Assembly: GCF_011455495.1 (NCBI RefSeq)
Contig: NZ_CP015029.1
Location: forward strand, 1,612,740-1,676,739
Direction of reading: 5' to 3'
Origin: Frederiksenia canicola
Lineage (GTDB): Bacteria > Pseudomonadota > Gammaproteobacteria > Enterobacterales > Pasteurellaceae
DNA: 64,000 nucleotides
Shown here: positions 1 to 14,100 of the stretch, in pieces
Layout of the letters: every line of letters starts with the position of its first letter
How positions within the stretch are numbered: the first letter of the stretch is position 1
Made by a program: the position numbers and the translations under genes
Notes under the pieces: model-generated
The model's database searches: none
Told to the model about the DNA's origin: nothing
The model's input: the letters and a program-made list of their open reading frames with translations, nothing else

Positions 1-200
1 TTGTTGATTTGTAACTATTAGATTGATAGGCCCGAATTACTGAAGAGCATGCTGATTTGCAAAAAATTCTGAGAATCTGACCGCTTGTTAGTAAAAAATT
101 ACATTTTAATTCGTGATCTTGCTGACGACATCAAGTAAAATTGCTGTCGCTTTGCCTTAAGACAAAGCCAATTTAAATCAATCACATTGGAGATCAACCT

Positions 201-881
201 ATGGCAATGAATAATATTTTAGGATTATTCGCCCATTCGCCTCTCAAGCCATTACAAAAACATTCTAAGAAAGTCACAGAATGTTGCGGTTTGTTAGTTC
301 CTTTTTTTGAAGCGACATTTGAAGGTCGTTGGGACGATGCAGAAAATATTCGTCGTCAAATTATTGATTTAGAACGCAGAGCAGACACGCTCAAACGTGA
401 AATTCGCCTCAAACTACCTCGTGGGCTCTTTATGCCTGTTGAGCGTACTGACTTACTAGAACTTGTCACCCAATTAGATAAATTAGCTAACTTCGCTAAA
501 GATATTTCTGGCAGAGTAATTGGTCGTCAATTACTGATTCCAACCGAAATGCAACCTTCTTTTGTGCATTTTCTCTCCCGTAGCCTTGATGCTACAACGC
601 AAGCAGATAAAGTCATCAATGAAATGGATCAACTTCTTGAAACAGGCTTCCGCGGTCGTGAGCTTAACTTCGTGAATAATATGATTTTAGAGCTTGATAC
701 TATTGAAGATGATACGGATCAATTACAAATTGTATTACGTAAAGCATTACTACAAATTGAAAACGCCTATAATCCAATTGATATTATGTTTTTATATAAA
801 ATCATTGAATGGATTGGGGTTCTTGCCGATCAAGCACAACGAGTTGGCTCACGTATTGAGTTGATGTTAGCACGTTCATAA
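201..881 (+). CDS. PhoU-like DUF47 family protein (TIGR00153), Pit-associated
   Basis: A 226-residue, mainly helical cytosolic protein without signal peptide or membrane segments. It resembles the DUF47/TIGR00153 family of PhoU-like proteins, which are commonly encoded directly upstream of Pit-type phosphate permeases and are thought to regulate them. The following pitA starts 14 bp after this stop, so the two are very likely one operon. The start at 201 follows a good TTGGAGATC ribosome site; a second ATG two codons later is possible. Function as a regulator or partner of the permease is inferred from family and context, not from catalytic motifs. Confidence 0.85.
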   Translation: MAMNNILGLFAHSPLKPLQKHSKKVTECCGLLVPFFEATFEGRWDDAENIRRQIIDLERRADTLKREIRLKLPRGLFMPVERTDLLELVTQLDKLANFAKDISGRVIGRQLLIPTEMQPSFVHFLSRSLDATTQADKVINEMDQLLETGFRGRELNFVNNMILELDTIEDDTDQLQIVLRKALLQIENAYNPIDIMFLYKIIEWIGVLADQAQRVGSRIELMLARS

Positions 882-895
882 GAGGTATAAAATTT

Positions 896-2158
896 ATGGA
901 ACTGATACATCACTACGGCTTCATCATTGTGCTGATTACTGCGGTTTTCGGCTTTATTATGGCATTTGGTATTGGTGCAAATGATGTTGCCAATGCAATG
1001 GGCACATCTGTCGGTTCAGGCACAATTACAGCAAAACAAGCCGTCTATATCGCTCTAATTTTTGAATTTGCGGGAGCTTACCTTGCGGGTGGCGAAGTTG
1101 CAGAGACAATCAAAAGCGGAGTCATCGCATCCGATGCGTTTGTCGGCCAACCTGATGTTCTGATACTAGGAATGATGGCATCACTATTCGCGGCAGGTGT
1201 GTGGCTATTAATCGCTTCCCAGAAAGGGTGGCCAGTATCAACAACGCATACGATTATTGGTGCGATTGTCGGTTTTGCTTGTATTACTATTGGTATAGAG
1301 GCCGTACAATGGTCTAAATTTGGCGGTATTGTTGGTAGTTGGTTTATCACACCAGTTATTGCGGGAATTGTGGCATTTGCTATCTTCATTTCTACGCAAA
1401 AACTTATTTTTGATACTGAACACCCCCTTGCCAATGCTCAAAAGTATGCTCCTTATTATGCAGGTTTAACCGTCTTTATTATCTGTGTTGTCACATTAGA
1501 TAAAGGGTTAAAGCACGTTGGATTAAATCTTAGTGGGTTGCAAACAGTGGGGCTAGGTCTTCTACTTGCCATTATTGCAACTTGTGCTAGCTTCTTTTAT
1601 TTACGCAGTAAAACCTTTGTCTCACGTTTACAAAACGGTGGCTTCAGTGGCGTAGAAAAAGTATTTAGTATGTTGATGTTAATCACGGCTTGTGCAATGG
1701 CATTTGCCCATGGCTCAAATGATGTAGCAAATGCGATTGGTCCATTGGCAGCGGTGGTTTCTATCGTGGATCATGGCGGTGTTATCGAAGGTAAAACCGT
1801 TATGGCACCGTGGGTACTTCCACTTGGTGCAATTGGGATTGCTGCGGGTTTAGCCGTAATGGGTCATAAAGTCATGAGTACTATTGGTACTGGTATTACT
1901 GATCTCACCCCAAGCCGTGGCTTCGCTGCACAATTCTCTTGTGCAATTACCGTTGTACTTGCCTCAGGAACAGGTTTACCAATCTCAACGACACAAACCC
2001 TAGTGGGTGCGGTTCTCGGTGTAGGCTTTGCTCGCGGTATCGCAGCACTGAATCTTGGTGTGATACGAAACATCGTTGCCTCATGGGTTATTACTCTTCC
2101 AGCAGGAGCAATACTTTCTATTATTATTTACTACATTTTAAGTGCGATTTTCCGTTAA
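896..2158 (+). CDS. pitA: Low-affinity inorganic phosphate transporter (Pit family)
   Basis: A polytopic inner-membrane protein of 420 residues that imports inorganic phosphate, probably as a metal-phosphate complex with proton symport. The two inverted signature repeats of the Pit family are visible: GANDVANAMGTSVGSGT near residue 27 and HGSNDVANAIGPLAAV near residue 271, separated by a hydrophilic loop around residues 170-185. Pro-Val-Ser-Thr-Thr-His-Thr and Pro-Ile-Ser-Thr-Thr-Gln-Thr motifs occur in the two halves. It follows the PhoU-like gene by 14 bp in the same operon. Length and motif order fit an intact gene. The symbol is by family; Pasteurellaceae homologues are often simply annotated as Pit. 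Confidence 0.92.
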   Translation: MELIHHYGFIIVLITAVFGFIMAFGIGANDVANAMGTSVGSGTITAKQAVYIALIFEFAGAYLAGGEVAETIKSGVIASDAFVGQPDVLILGMMASLFAAGVWLLIASQKGWPVSTTHTIIGAIVGFACITIGIEAVQWSKFGGIVGSWFITPVIAGIVAFAIFISTQKLIFDTEHPLANAQKYAPYYAGLTVFIICVVTLDKGLKHVGLNLSGLQTVGLGLLLAIIATCASFFYLRSKTFVSRLQNGGFSGVEKVFSMLMLITACAMAFAHGSNDVANAIGPLAAVVSIVDHGGVIEGKTVMAPWVLPLGAIGIAAGLAVMGHKVMSTIGTGITDLTPSRGFAAQFSCAITVVLASGTGLPISTTQTLVGAVLGVGFARGIAALNLGVIRNIVASWVITLPAGAILSIIIYYILSAIFR

Positions 2159-2184
2159 TAAATGGAACCTCCCACTTTTATCGG

Positions 2185-2217
2185 AATCAGAAAGTGCATT
2201 TATGGCACTTTCTGATT
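2185..2217 (+). other. 13-bp perfect hairpin between pitA and the ygiM-like gene
   Basis: AATCAGAAAGTGC (2185-2197) is perfectly complementary to GCACTTTCTGATT (2205-2217) with a 7-nt loop. No T-run follows, so it is not a typical intrinsic terminator. It may stabilise the 3' end of the pitA transcript or act as a partial terminator before the next gene, which starts 21 bp later. Confidence 0.6.
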
Positions 2218-2237
2218 ATGTAATTTAAGGATTTACT

Positions 2238-2843
2238 ATGCAAAAAACTGTTGCAACTCTACTCGGCTCATTCTTTCTCGCCACTTCTCTCCCCATTTTT
2301 GCTCAAACCCAATACGTTACCGAAAATCTTAACACCTACCTACGCAAAGGAGCAGGCGATAATTTCAAAATTTCCGGCACGATTCAAGCAGGTGAAAAGG
2401 TAACTGTGCTCGAGCGTAGAGAACGCTATTCTTTGATACGAGATGCCAAAAATCGTGAAGCATGGATTCTCAATAGTGAACTAACCACAACACCAAGCTC
2501 CAAAGAACTTACCCCACAATTACAACAACAAGTGCAAGAGCTCACATTAAAACTAAATAAAATTGATGGCGATTGGCAGCAACGCACTACAGAAATGCAA
2601 CGTCGCACACAACAAGCTGATCAGCAAAGCAGTGAATTATTAGAACAAAACGCACAATTAAAACGTGAATTGGAAATTTTAAAGAATAAAAACCGTGATC
2701 TGGAAGCCATTCAAGATGCTGAGTCTCGTGAAATTATGATTCAATATTTTATCTATGGTGGCACTGTACTTGGTGCTGGTTTATTACTTGGACTGTTACT
2801 CCCACTTCTTATGCCACGCCGCAAACGCAATAACGGTTGGTAA
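2238..2843 (+). CDS. SH3-domain protein of the YgiM family (TIGR04211), signal peptide plus C-terminal TM
   Basis: A 201-residue envelope protein. Residues 1-22 form a signal peptide ending in FAQ. A bacterial SH3 (SH3b) domain follows at about 25-85 (TQYVTENLNTYLRKGAGDNF...), then a Gln/Glu-rich coiled coil from about 90 to 160 and one membrane helix at about 170-192, ending in a basic RRKRNN tail. This order matches E. coli YgiM. The SH3b domain probably faces the periplasm; its ligand is unknown. An ATG follows the TTAAGGATT ribosome site. It may be co-transcribed with pitA, but a strong hairpin separates them. Confidence 0.85.
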   Translation: MQKTVATLLGSFFLATSLPIFAQTQYVTENLNTYLRKGAGDNFKISGTIQAGEKVTVLERRERYSLIRDAKNREAWILNSELTTTPSSKELTPQLQQQVQELTLKLNKIDGDWQQRTTEMQRRTQQADQQSSELLEQNAQLKRELEILKNKNRDLEAIQDAESREIMIQYFIYGGTVLGAGLLLGLLLPLLMPRRKRNNGW

Positions 2844-2887
2844 TCAAACGACAAGCGGTCAGTTCCGTTACATTTTTTGCAAATGAT

Positions 2888-2917
2888 GAAGGACGCCTAA
2901 GCGTCCTTCCGTTTTTT
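2888..2917. terminator. Bidirectional terminator between the ygiM-like and tusA-like genes
   Basis: GAAGGACGC / GCGTCCTTC stem with a 4-nt loop, followed on the plus strand by CGTTTTTT. It lies between convergent genes and overlaps the last codons of the minus-strand tusA-like gene. Confidence 0.85.
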
Positions 2918-3123
2918 AAAAATAAGTTGCATCTTTTCGTTTTCACCGCCCTGCTCAACCAATACCCCCATCGTATGGCCTAACAATATAAAATCATTCA
3001 ATGTTGCCGTTTCATTCAGCAACACTTTCAATAGCTCGCCTTGTTTGAGTTGCTGCAACGCTTTTTTGGTCATTAACAACGGCAAGGGGCAGCGGTAAGC
3101 GGTCAGGTCGAGTTGGTAGTCCA

Positions 3124-3124
<1 letters not shown>
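2897..3124 (-). CDS. TusA/SirA-family sulfurtransferase-like protein
   Basis: A 75-residue protein of the TusA fold. The N-terminal motif YRCPLPLL carries the CPxP signature, with the likely persulfide-carrying cysteine at residue 12. Family members relay sulfur to tRNA thiolation or other acceptors; several paralogues exist and I cannot assign this one to TusA itself rather than a YedF-like member. Its ATG overlaps the hemerythrin gene stop (TAATG), indicating translational coupling as the last gene of tgt-hemerythrin-tusA-like. It ends within the convergent terminator. Confidence 0.82.
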
Positions 3125-4831
<1,707 letters not shown>

Positions 4832-5005
4832 CTAGCAGTTAATCCACTGTTATATGACAAATATGTAAGCGTGATATAAGTATCAATTAGAAAGCACTAA
4901 ACTTTATCTATAAACCAATCATAAAAGCTTAACACCCTATAATTACCAAACACTTCTTTATACTTTACTTACAATAGATTACTTATTATTAGATAGGTTA
5001 GCGTG

Positions 5006-5058
5006 TATAATTAAAAAGCTAAGTCATCTTCTTACCAGAAACTAAAATATGACTTAGC
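5006..5058 (+). promoter_or_regulatory. Candidate -10 box and leader inverted repeat of the adhesin gene
   Basis: In the 334-bp gap between tgt and the adhesin a consensus TATAAT lies at 5006-5011, without a strong -35 box. Just downstream, GCTAAGTCAT (5018-5027) is a perfect inverted repeat of ATGACTTAGC (5049-5058), and ACTTTATTTTT follows. The repeat would lie in the 5' leader and could be an operator, an attenuator or an RNA thermometer-like structure. The rest of the gap is AT-rich with no gene seen. Confidence 0.5.
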
Positions 5059-5117
5059 GTACTTTATTTTTCAATACTCAAATTTAATTGACACAAGAAT
5101 TCTTGGGAGAATTATTT

Positions 5118-8100
5118 ATGAATAAGATATACAAAGTTATCTGGAGCCAAGTAGCTAATGCATTTATTGCTGTTTCTGAGTTAGCTAGTGCTAGAGGAAA
5201 AACTAAGTCTGTCAGCAATAGTGATGGTGTAAGCCCTTCGGACAATACACAAACATTTAAATTAACCAAACTTGCTCTTCTATCTTCCATAGTATTTGCA
5301 CTCCCAAGCTATGTCACTGCGACGGAAGTAAATGCTGACACATTAAATGTAACTGGAACAGCTACCTTTAATGGAAATGCAACATTTAATAATGGAATAA
5401 CCACCAACACTCTAACTGTTGGGGGAAAAAATGTTGCTACAGAAGAGCAAATTACTAATTTAACGAATCAGTTAAACAGTAAAGCTAACAATACAGAGTT
5501 AAATACATTGAAAACAACTGTAGAGGGTAAAGCTAATCAAACTGATTTAACAGCATTACAAGGCACAGTCGCAACTAAAGCAAGTCAAGCGGATTTAACA
5601 ACCTTGCAAGCCACTGTTGCAACCAAAGCCAACCAAACAGATGTAACTGCTTTGCAAAACAACAAAGCAGATAAATCCGCATTAACCACCCTATCTAATA
5701 CGGTTACTAATAATCAAAATCAATTTAATGCACTAAATACATTATTCAACACATTAGAATTAACATCAACCTATTCAGGAATCAAATATTTTCGTGCAAA
5801 TTCAACTGGACCAGATGCAACTGCAACAGGAACAAATGCTCTTGCAGCAGGCTCAAGTTCTAAAGCTACTGGCAATAATGCTGTGGCTGTTGGTCACAAT
5901 GCAGAAGCTAAAGATAAAGAGACTGTGGCTGTTGGCCATAACACTACTGCCAAAGCAGACATGTCTATTACAATTGGTTCAGGTTCATATACTGAAGATA
6001 CGGCTAAAAAAGGAGTTGCCATTGGTAATAAATCACGAGTAGGCTCAAAAAAGGACGGGGATGTTACTTATGATGGTGGCTCAACCTATGTAATTGGTGA
6101 TGGTGAAAGTTCCGTTGCTGTGGGTGACAATGCTATAGCTCGTGGTAATCGTAATATCGCTATTGGTAAAGATTCTGTAACTGCAAATAAAGACGCTGAT
6201 ACTGCTTTTGCAGAAGACAGCATTGCTATAGGTACAGCCGCAAAAACAATTGCAAGTAGTAAAGCTATTGCATTAGGTAATGAAGCGAAAGTCGAGAAAA
6301 AAGCCGACTTTGCTCTAGCAATTGGTAATCAAGCCACCTCGTCTGCTCAAAAAGCAGTTGCTATTGGTCCAAATTCTCAAGCAATAGGCGATTCAGCTAT
6401 TGCCGTAGGTTCTACTGCTAGAGCATCAACAAGAGCTGTTGCAATTGGTGAAAATACTAATGCAGCATCTTCAAGCAGTGTTGCTATTGGTCAACTCGCT
6501 CAAGCGTTACCAGAAAAAACCATTTCTATTGGTTTAAATGCTGGTAAAGGTCAAGCTTCCGATGCAACAGGAACCAAAAATTCCCATATCAATATTGGTG
6601 AAGAAGCTGGTGAAAATGTAGACGGTCAAGGAAATATCGGTATTGGTGCAGGAGCAGGCTCCAATGTTATCGGCAAAGTAAATATTGCATTAGGTCAGCA
6701 CGCTGGTAAATTTATTGTTAACTCTCCAGAAACACTAGGCGAAAATATTGCGATTGGTAATAATGCAAATACCTATACCAGTGCAACAGCAATCCAACGT
6801 GCGACAGCTGTTGGTTCACAAACTAAAGCAGGTCAAGATTCTACAGCTCTAGGTTACAATGCTAATGCATCTTCAAAACAATCTGTTGCTATTGGTTTCA
6901 ACGCTAGTATCAAGGGCGAAAGCGGTGTTGCAATTGGTTTTAGTGCAAGCTCAGATGCAAATAATGTTGCTTTAGGTAGTAGCTCAGTAGCTAAAGAAAA
7001 AAGTGCAACAAGCTACCTCACAGCTAAACCATCAAGTTCAGTAGTCTCTGTTGGTAATCAAAATTTAGATACTCCCCTTCTTCGTCGAATCGTAAATGTT
7101 GCGGATGGTGCAGACGATCAAGATGTAGTAACCGTTGCACAATTAAAACGAGCCTCATCTGATGTCACTAACAATTTAAATCAACTTATCAATAATCTAC
7201 CACAAAACCAAAATAATGGTATCAATTATGATGTGGTTCCACCTCCAGCAGATAGTGGAGCTACTGCAGGTATTACATTAAAGCAAAATACTCGTATCTC
7301 CAATGTTGCTGATGCTAAGACAGAAAAAGATGCTGTTAATTACGGTCAAATGCTAGCATATGTAAATAGCACTACAACACATTATTTTAGTGTGAATGAT
7401 GGTGGTATTACGAGAGGTAATAAAGATAATTCAAAAGCAACTGGTGAATTATCAATGGCAATTGGTCAATCTGTAGCAGCAATTGCTGAACGTAGTATTG
7501 CAATTGGTAACAACGCAAATGCACACGGAGTAGGTTCTATTGCTATTGGCACTAAATATATCGGCTCCGCTGAGTTAGATGATGGTGTTGCAGATAGAAG
7601 TAGTGAAACTAATGCTGCAATTGCAAATAACAAATATCAATATGGTCTAGCTATTGGTGCAGGAGCAAATACTGAAGGACACAATTCAATTGCAATTGGT
7701 AGTTTAGCAGCCACATCAAATAAAGACATTACCAAAGGTAATGTTGATCGTGCAATTGCACTTGGTTATTTTGCTCGCTCATCTGCTGAAAAAGCAAATG
7801 CTATTGGTGATAGAGCAATTGCTAACTCACTAAAAGGTAATGCATTTGGTAGTGAAGCATTCTCTGGCGCTGAATCAGCTAATGCCATTGGTACTCTTGC
7901 TAACGCAACAGGAACTAATTCTATTGCCTTCGGTACCCATACAAAAGTTACAGGAACCAACTCTGGTAGCATCGGGTATGCTGGCGTATTAGGTGATACA
8001 AATGCAACTGTAGTTAGTGGCTCTGGTACTTATTCTCTCGGTAATACTAACGACGATATTTCTGCTAATGAAAGTGGTGTATTTGGTAATAACAACGTAT

Positions 8101-11100
8101 TAAAAGCAAAAGAAAATGTTCGTATTGTAGGTAATCAAAATATCATCGGAAATGTAACCACTACCACACCAAGCGGAGCTGCTCCTGTTAATGAACTTAA
8201 AAACATTCAAGTATCTGGTTATGAAAATACTATCAGCAGTGGCAATAAACTTGCTAATGATTTAAGTGGTTTATTTGTTTATGGACACCACAATACAGTT
8301 GCGAATATTGATGATCCTGATTCGCAAGAGGAAGTTAAAATTATAGATTCTACAGTTATCGGTGCGAACAATACCTTAAACGCAAAAGGTAACAGTTTCT
8401 TTGTACTTGGTAATAATGTCACAACAACACAGGATAATTCCGTTTATTTAGGTGATGGAGCCTCCGCCCATGTAGCTAAGTCAGCTTCATCATCCGGAAT
8501 GGAAACCTATACAACAAGAACGGATAATCATTCTGGACATACATTTGCAGGAGGCAAACCTGTAGGTGTTGTTACCGTTGGTGCCACTGGGACAGAGCGT
8601 AGAATTCAAAATGTTGCGGCTGGATTGGTTGATGCTGAAAGTACTGATGCTATCAATGGTAGCCAACTTTACGCTTTAACTCGTCCATTACGTTTTGGAG
8701 GAGATAACTCCACCATCAGCAATCAGGATAGCGGTATTCCAGCTGGAGATCAGAATGTTATCGCCCGAAGCTCTAACCAAGCAATGGATATTAAAGGTGG
8801 AGAAAATAATGATGCAAATCTTACTACTCTAAATGATAAAAATATTGGTGTTATTGTTCGTGACACTAACTCAATGGAAGTTAAGTTAGCTAAAAACCTA
8901 AAAGGATTAGAAAGTGCTAATTTTGGTACAGGCAATGATTTAACGACTATTAATAAAGACGGCATTACCATTAAAAACCCTAACAAGTCAGATGTTAGTT
9001 TAACTGATAATGGACTTAATAATGGTGGTAACAAAGTTACTAATGTGGCTAATGGTGATGTCAATTCAACCTCTACTGATGCCATAAATGGTAGCCAATT
9101 ACACGAGGTAAAAACTGTTGTAGAAAGTAAGTTAAGTTCATTTACTGTAGGTGCAGATAAAGATGCAACAGCTACAGGTATTGTTATTGATAAAGACAAT
9201 GCACGTTTTGATATTGTTGGTAAGGATAATGGAAAAGTAACCACTGTAGTAGAAGGCAATAAAGTCACGGTTGATTTAACTCAAGAGGCAAAAGATAGTT
9301 TAGCGAAAGCAGATTCTGCACTACAAAATGTGGTATCTAATGACCCTAACTTAACCGCAACCAAAAATGGTGGCACCATTACATTAGACTTCTCTGATAC
9401 ACCAACCTTTAAAGGTGTAACAGCAGGCACTGGCGTAAACCAAGTTGTATTGGATGACAACGGTGTTAACGTTGGTGGAAAAACGTATATCTCTAATGCT
9501 GGTTTAAATGCGAATAATGAAGTAATCACTAACGTTGCTTCTAATTTACCAGTTATAAATGATAATACTGCAGCAGCTAATCAGCCACATAATGGCACAA
9601 AGACACAAACAAAACCAAACAATGTTGTTATAACTAATGCAGCAACCGTTGGTGATGTACTAAATGCAGGCTTTAATTTACAAACAAATGGTACAGCAAC
9701 AGACTTTGTTAAACCTTACGATACAGTGAATTTTGCTGATGGCACTGGTACAACAGTAACAAGTGAAACAGATGGTAATAAGACAACTTTCAAGGTGAAT
9801 GTTGATGCTCAGAAATTGGCAGAAACAGCACAATTGCCTGTGGTTTACACTAAAGCAGATGGTACTAAAGTCTATAAACACGCTGATGGCAATTTCTACA
9901 CAGATCCAACGGATAAAACAAACAAAGTCGAACTTGCAGATATTATTGCCTCTATGCAAGGTGCTGATAGTTCAACAACTAACCCAACTACATTAGCAAA
10001 TGTCCAAGCAGGTAAAAAAGATACTGACGCAGTAAATGTAAGCCAACTGAAAGGTGCGGTTGATGCGTTAGGTGGTGGTGCTGCGGTTAACCCAGACGGC
10101 ACAATTAAAGCACCAACTTATAACATCACTAACCCTGCAAATGATTCAGTGAAACAAGCAAATAATGTAGGCGATGCATTAAATAGCTTAAATGATGCAG
10201 TAAATAGCCCATTATCTTTTGGTGGTGATACTGGTGCTGATGTAACCCGTAAACTTGGTCAAAAAGTAAGTGTGGTTGGTGGTGTTACAGATGAAACAAA
10301 ATTATCAAGCGGTAACATAGGTGTTGTTGCAAATGGCAACGATAAACTAGAGGTTAAACTTGCTAAAAATTTAACAGGGCTTTCTAGTGCAGAATTCCAA
10401 GATGCCGCAGGTAACACAACAACCGTAAATGGTAATGGTGTAACGATTACGCCTGCTAATCAAGCAGATCCAACCAAAACAGTATCTTTAACCAAAGATG
10501 GCTTAAATAACGGCGGTAATCAAATTACTAACGTTGCAACTGGTGCAAACACCTTTAATGCACCAGTTGTTGACGGTGAGAAAATTAAACTCGCTAACGA
10601 CGGTAAATGGTACAAAGAAAGTGATGTTGGAGCTAACGGTAAACCAACAGATACCGCAACCGCTATTGACCCAGCGAAAGCAGCAGAAGCACTTAAGGCA
10701 ACACCTAATGGTGGTTTAGTTGATTTTGCAAACTCTAATCCAAATAACGCGGCAACAGTAGGCGACTTACAAAATCTTGGCTTTAACATTGGTACATCAG
10801 AAAATGGTTATACCGACCAAGTTCGTAACAATGCCAAAGTAGACTTTGTAGGCGATAAGAAATTTATCACTGTAGAAGGTTCAACTAATAAAGAGACTGG
10901 TACACGTGAAGTCAAGATTTCCTTGAAAGAAGGCGATATCATCAATAAAGACGAAGGCACAGCCACGATTGATGGACAACCGACAGAAGTCGTGAAAGCG
11001 GCTGATGGTAAGTACTATAAGAAATCAGATATCGATCCTACAACAGGTCTTCCATTTGTTGATCCAAAGTCAAATCAACCAAGAGCGGATATCACACCAC

Positions 11101-14100
11101 TAACCGATGATCAAGTTGCAACCATTAAAAACAATGGTAATGGTTTAGTGACGGGTCACAAAGTGGCAGAAGCGTTGCAAAAATCAGGTTGGACAGTAGG
11201 TAAAGCAGAGGCTGAAGAAGCATTTGAAGTCACTTATACTAATGCAGATGAAAAAGTGAACCCGAATGATAATGTTCGCTTTGCAGATGGTAAAAACACA
11301 GTAGCGTCTTTAGGTACTGTGAAGAAATTAGATGCGGATGGCAAAGTTGTTACTACGACTGTTGTGAAAGTGGATGTCGATTTACCAGTTGATTTCAAAT
11401 ATACCGATGCGACAGGCAAAGAGTATGTGAAAGCAAACGATGGTAAGTTCTATGCGAAAAATGAAGTAGGTGTTGATGGCTTCCCAAGCATCAGTGCTCA
11501 ACCACTCACAGATGACCAAGTTTCTGAGTTGAAGAAAGGTGCTCAGCTTACTGATGGGGTAAATGCAAATGGTCAACCAAACAATGGTTATACTGCACAA
11601 GATCCAATTCAAGTAGCAGTAGAAAAAGCAGCCAAAGATGCTGTTGCGAAAACATTGCAAGACAACCCACAAGCTACTCCAGAGCAAATTGCAGCTGCAG
11701 TAAAAACAGCAACGGATAGAGCGCGTGTTGATGCGATTAAAGCAAATCCTGAAGCGAAAGATACGGTGACTGCAGGTACAGGTGGTGTGAACTTGGATAA
11801 TGTTGCATGGGCAGAAAAACCTGACCAAGCGGTGAACAAAGACCAGTTAGATCAAACTGTCAACAAATCAGGCTTCTTTGTAGAGCAAAACGGTGAGTCA
11901 ACTATCGCAGGTAAACCAACTGAGAAAGTCACACCAAACGACACGGTAAACTTTGCAAATGGTGCGAATACCCTTGTGACAGCAGAAACCAAGCGTGATG
12001 AAGCAACGGGTGCTGATAAGACAACAGTTACAGTCAATGTAAACGGCTTACCACTTACTTACACGACCAAAGATGCAACAGGCAAAGATGTACCTGTGGC
12101 GAAAGTGGGTGACAAGTTCTACCAAGTGGGAGCAGATGGCAAACCAGATATGACCAAACCAGCGGATGTGAATTCATTAAGCACTAACTTAGTGAATCCA
12201 GCTGCACCGAATGGTGAGATTGGTAAACCATCACAATTAGGTAATGTTGCAAATGGTGCAAACACCTTTGATGCACCAGTTGTTGACGGTGAGAAAATTA
12301 AACTCGCTAACGACGGTAAATGGTACAAAGAAAGTGATGTTGGAGCTAACGGTAAACCAACAGATACCGCAACCGCTATTGACCCAGCGAAAGCAGCAGA
12401 AGCACTTAAGGCAACACCTAATGGTGGTTTAGTAGATTTCGAGAAATCTAACCCGAACAATGCGGCGACAGTTGGTGATTTACAAAATCTTGGTTTTAAC
12501 ATTGGTGCATCAGAAAATGGTTATACCGACCAAGTTCGTAACAATGCCAAAGTAGACTTTGTTGGCGATAAGAAATTTATCAATGTAGAAGGTGCAACTA
12601 AAGCGGATGGCACACGTGAAATCAAGATTTCCTTGAAAGAAGGTGACGTTATCAAGCCAAACGAAGGCATTGCAACCATTGATGGTCAAAAAACGGAAGT
12701 AGTGAAAACCCCAGATGGTAACTACTACAAAAAATCAGACATTGACCCAACAACAGGTGAGCCAAAAGCGGGGGCAACACCATTAACACAAGCACAGAAA
12801 GACACTGTGGTAAACAATGGTGATGGCTTAGTGACTGGTCACAAAGTCGCAGAAGCGTTGCAAAAATCAGGCTGGACAGTCGGTAAAGCGGATGCAGCAG
12901 AAGCGGCAAACGTGGACTATAACAACAAGTCTGAAAAAGTGAACCCTGATGATAAAGTTAGTTTTGCTGACGGTAAAAATACTCAAGTATCATTGGGTAC
13001 AGTGAAGCAAGAAGACAAAGACGGTAAAGTAGTAACGACGACGACTGTAAAAGTGGATGTGGATTTACCAATTGACTTCAAATACACCGACGCAACGGGC
13101 AAAGAGTTTGTGAAAGCAAACGACGGCAAGATCTATGCTAAAGATCAAGTTGGAGCAGATGGCAAACCAAACGGTAATGCAACACCATTAGCAGATGCTG
13201 AAGTTGCAAAACTGAACAAAGGTGCGCAGCTCACTAACGGTCTTGGTAAAGAAACGCCGAAGTATGAAGTGAAAGACCCAATTGCAGCTGCAGCTGAAAA
13301 AGCGGTCGCAGACACTTTGGCTGCTAACCCACAAGCAACGCCAGCGGACATCTTAAAAGCAGTAGATGCAGCGAAAGCAGCCGCAATCAAAGCAAATCCA
13401 AATGCTAAAGATGAAATCACCAAAGGTACAGGTGGTGTGAACTTGGATAATGTTGCCTGGGCAGAAAAACCTGACCAAGCGGTGAACAAAGATCAATTAG
13501 ATCAAACAGTTAACAAATCAGGCTTCTTTGTACAACAAAATGGTGAGTCCACCAACGGTAAGGGTAAACCGACTGAAAAAGTGACCCCGAACGATGTGGT
13601 TGATTTCACCAATGGTGCAAATACGGTTGTAACAGCAGAAACAACACGTGATGAAAAAACAGGTGTGGATACAACCAAAGTTTCTGTACACGTAAATGGT
13701 TTACCACTTACCTACACAACTAAAGATGCAAGTGGTAAAGATGTGCCTGTAGCGAAAGTGGGAGACAAGTTCTACCAAGTGGGTGCAGATGGCAAACCAG
13801 ATATGACTAAACCTGCGGATGTGAATGCATTAAGCACTAACTTAGTGAACCCAGCTGCACCGAATGGTGAAATTGGTGCACCATCACAATTAGGTAATGT
13901 TGCAAATGGTGCAAACACCTTTGTTGCGCCGCAAGTAGATGGCAAAGACATCAAACTTGCTAACGATGGTAAATGGTATGCAGCAGATCAAGTTGATCCA
14001 AACGGTTCTGCAAAAGCGAATGCAAAAGCCATTGATGCAGCAAAAGCGAAAGATGCTTTAGGTACAGCAGGTAACGGTGGTTTAGCGGATTTTGCAAACT

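Noticed and set aside
1-200. Gene fragment at the window start
   Set aside because: No frame with family resemblance; holds a USS core and probably the promoter of the phosphate operon, but no convincing -35/-10 pair.
8750-9268. Long antisense frames inside the adhesin gene (also at 11382-11828 and 12119-12502)
   Set aside because: They arise from the repetitive, stop-poor codon usage of the adhesin; no ribosome sites, and the proteins are mirror images of repeats.
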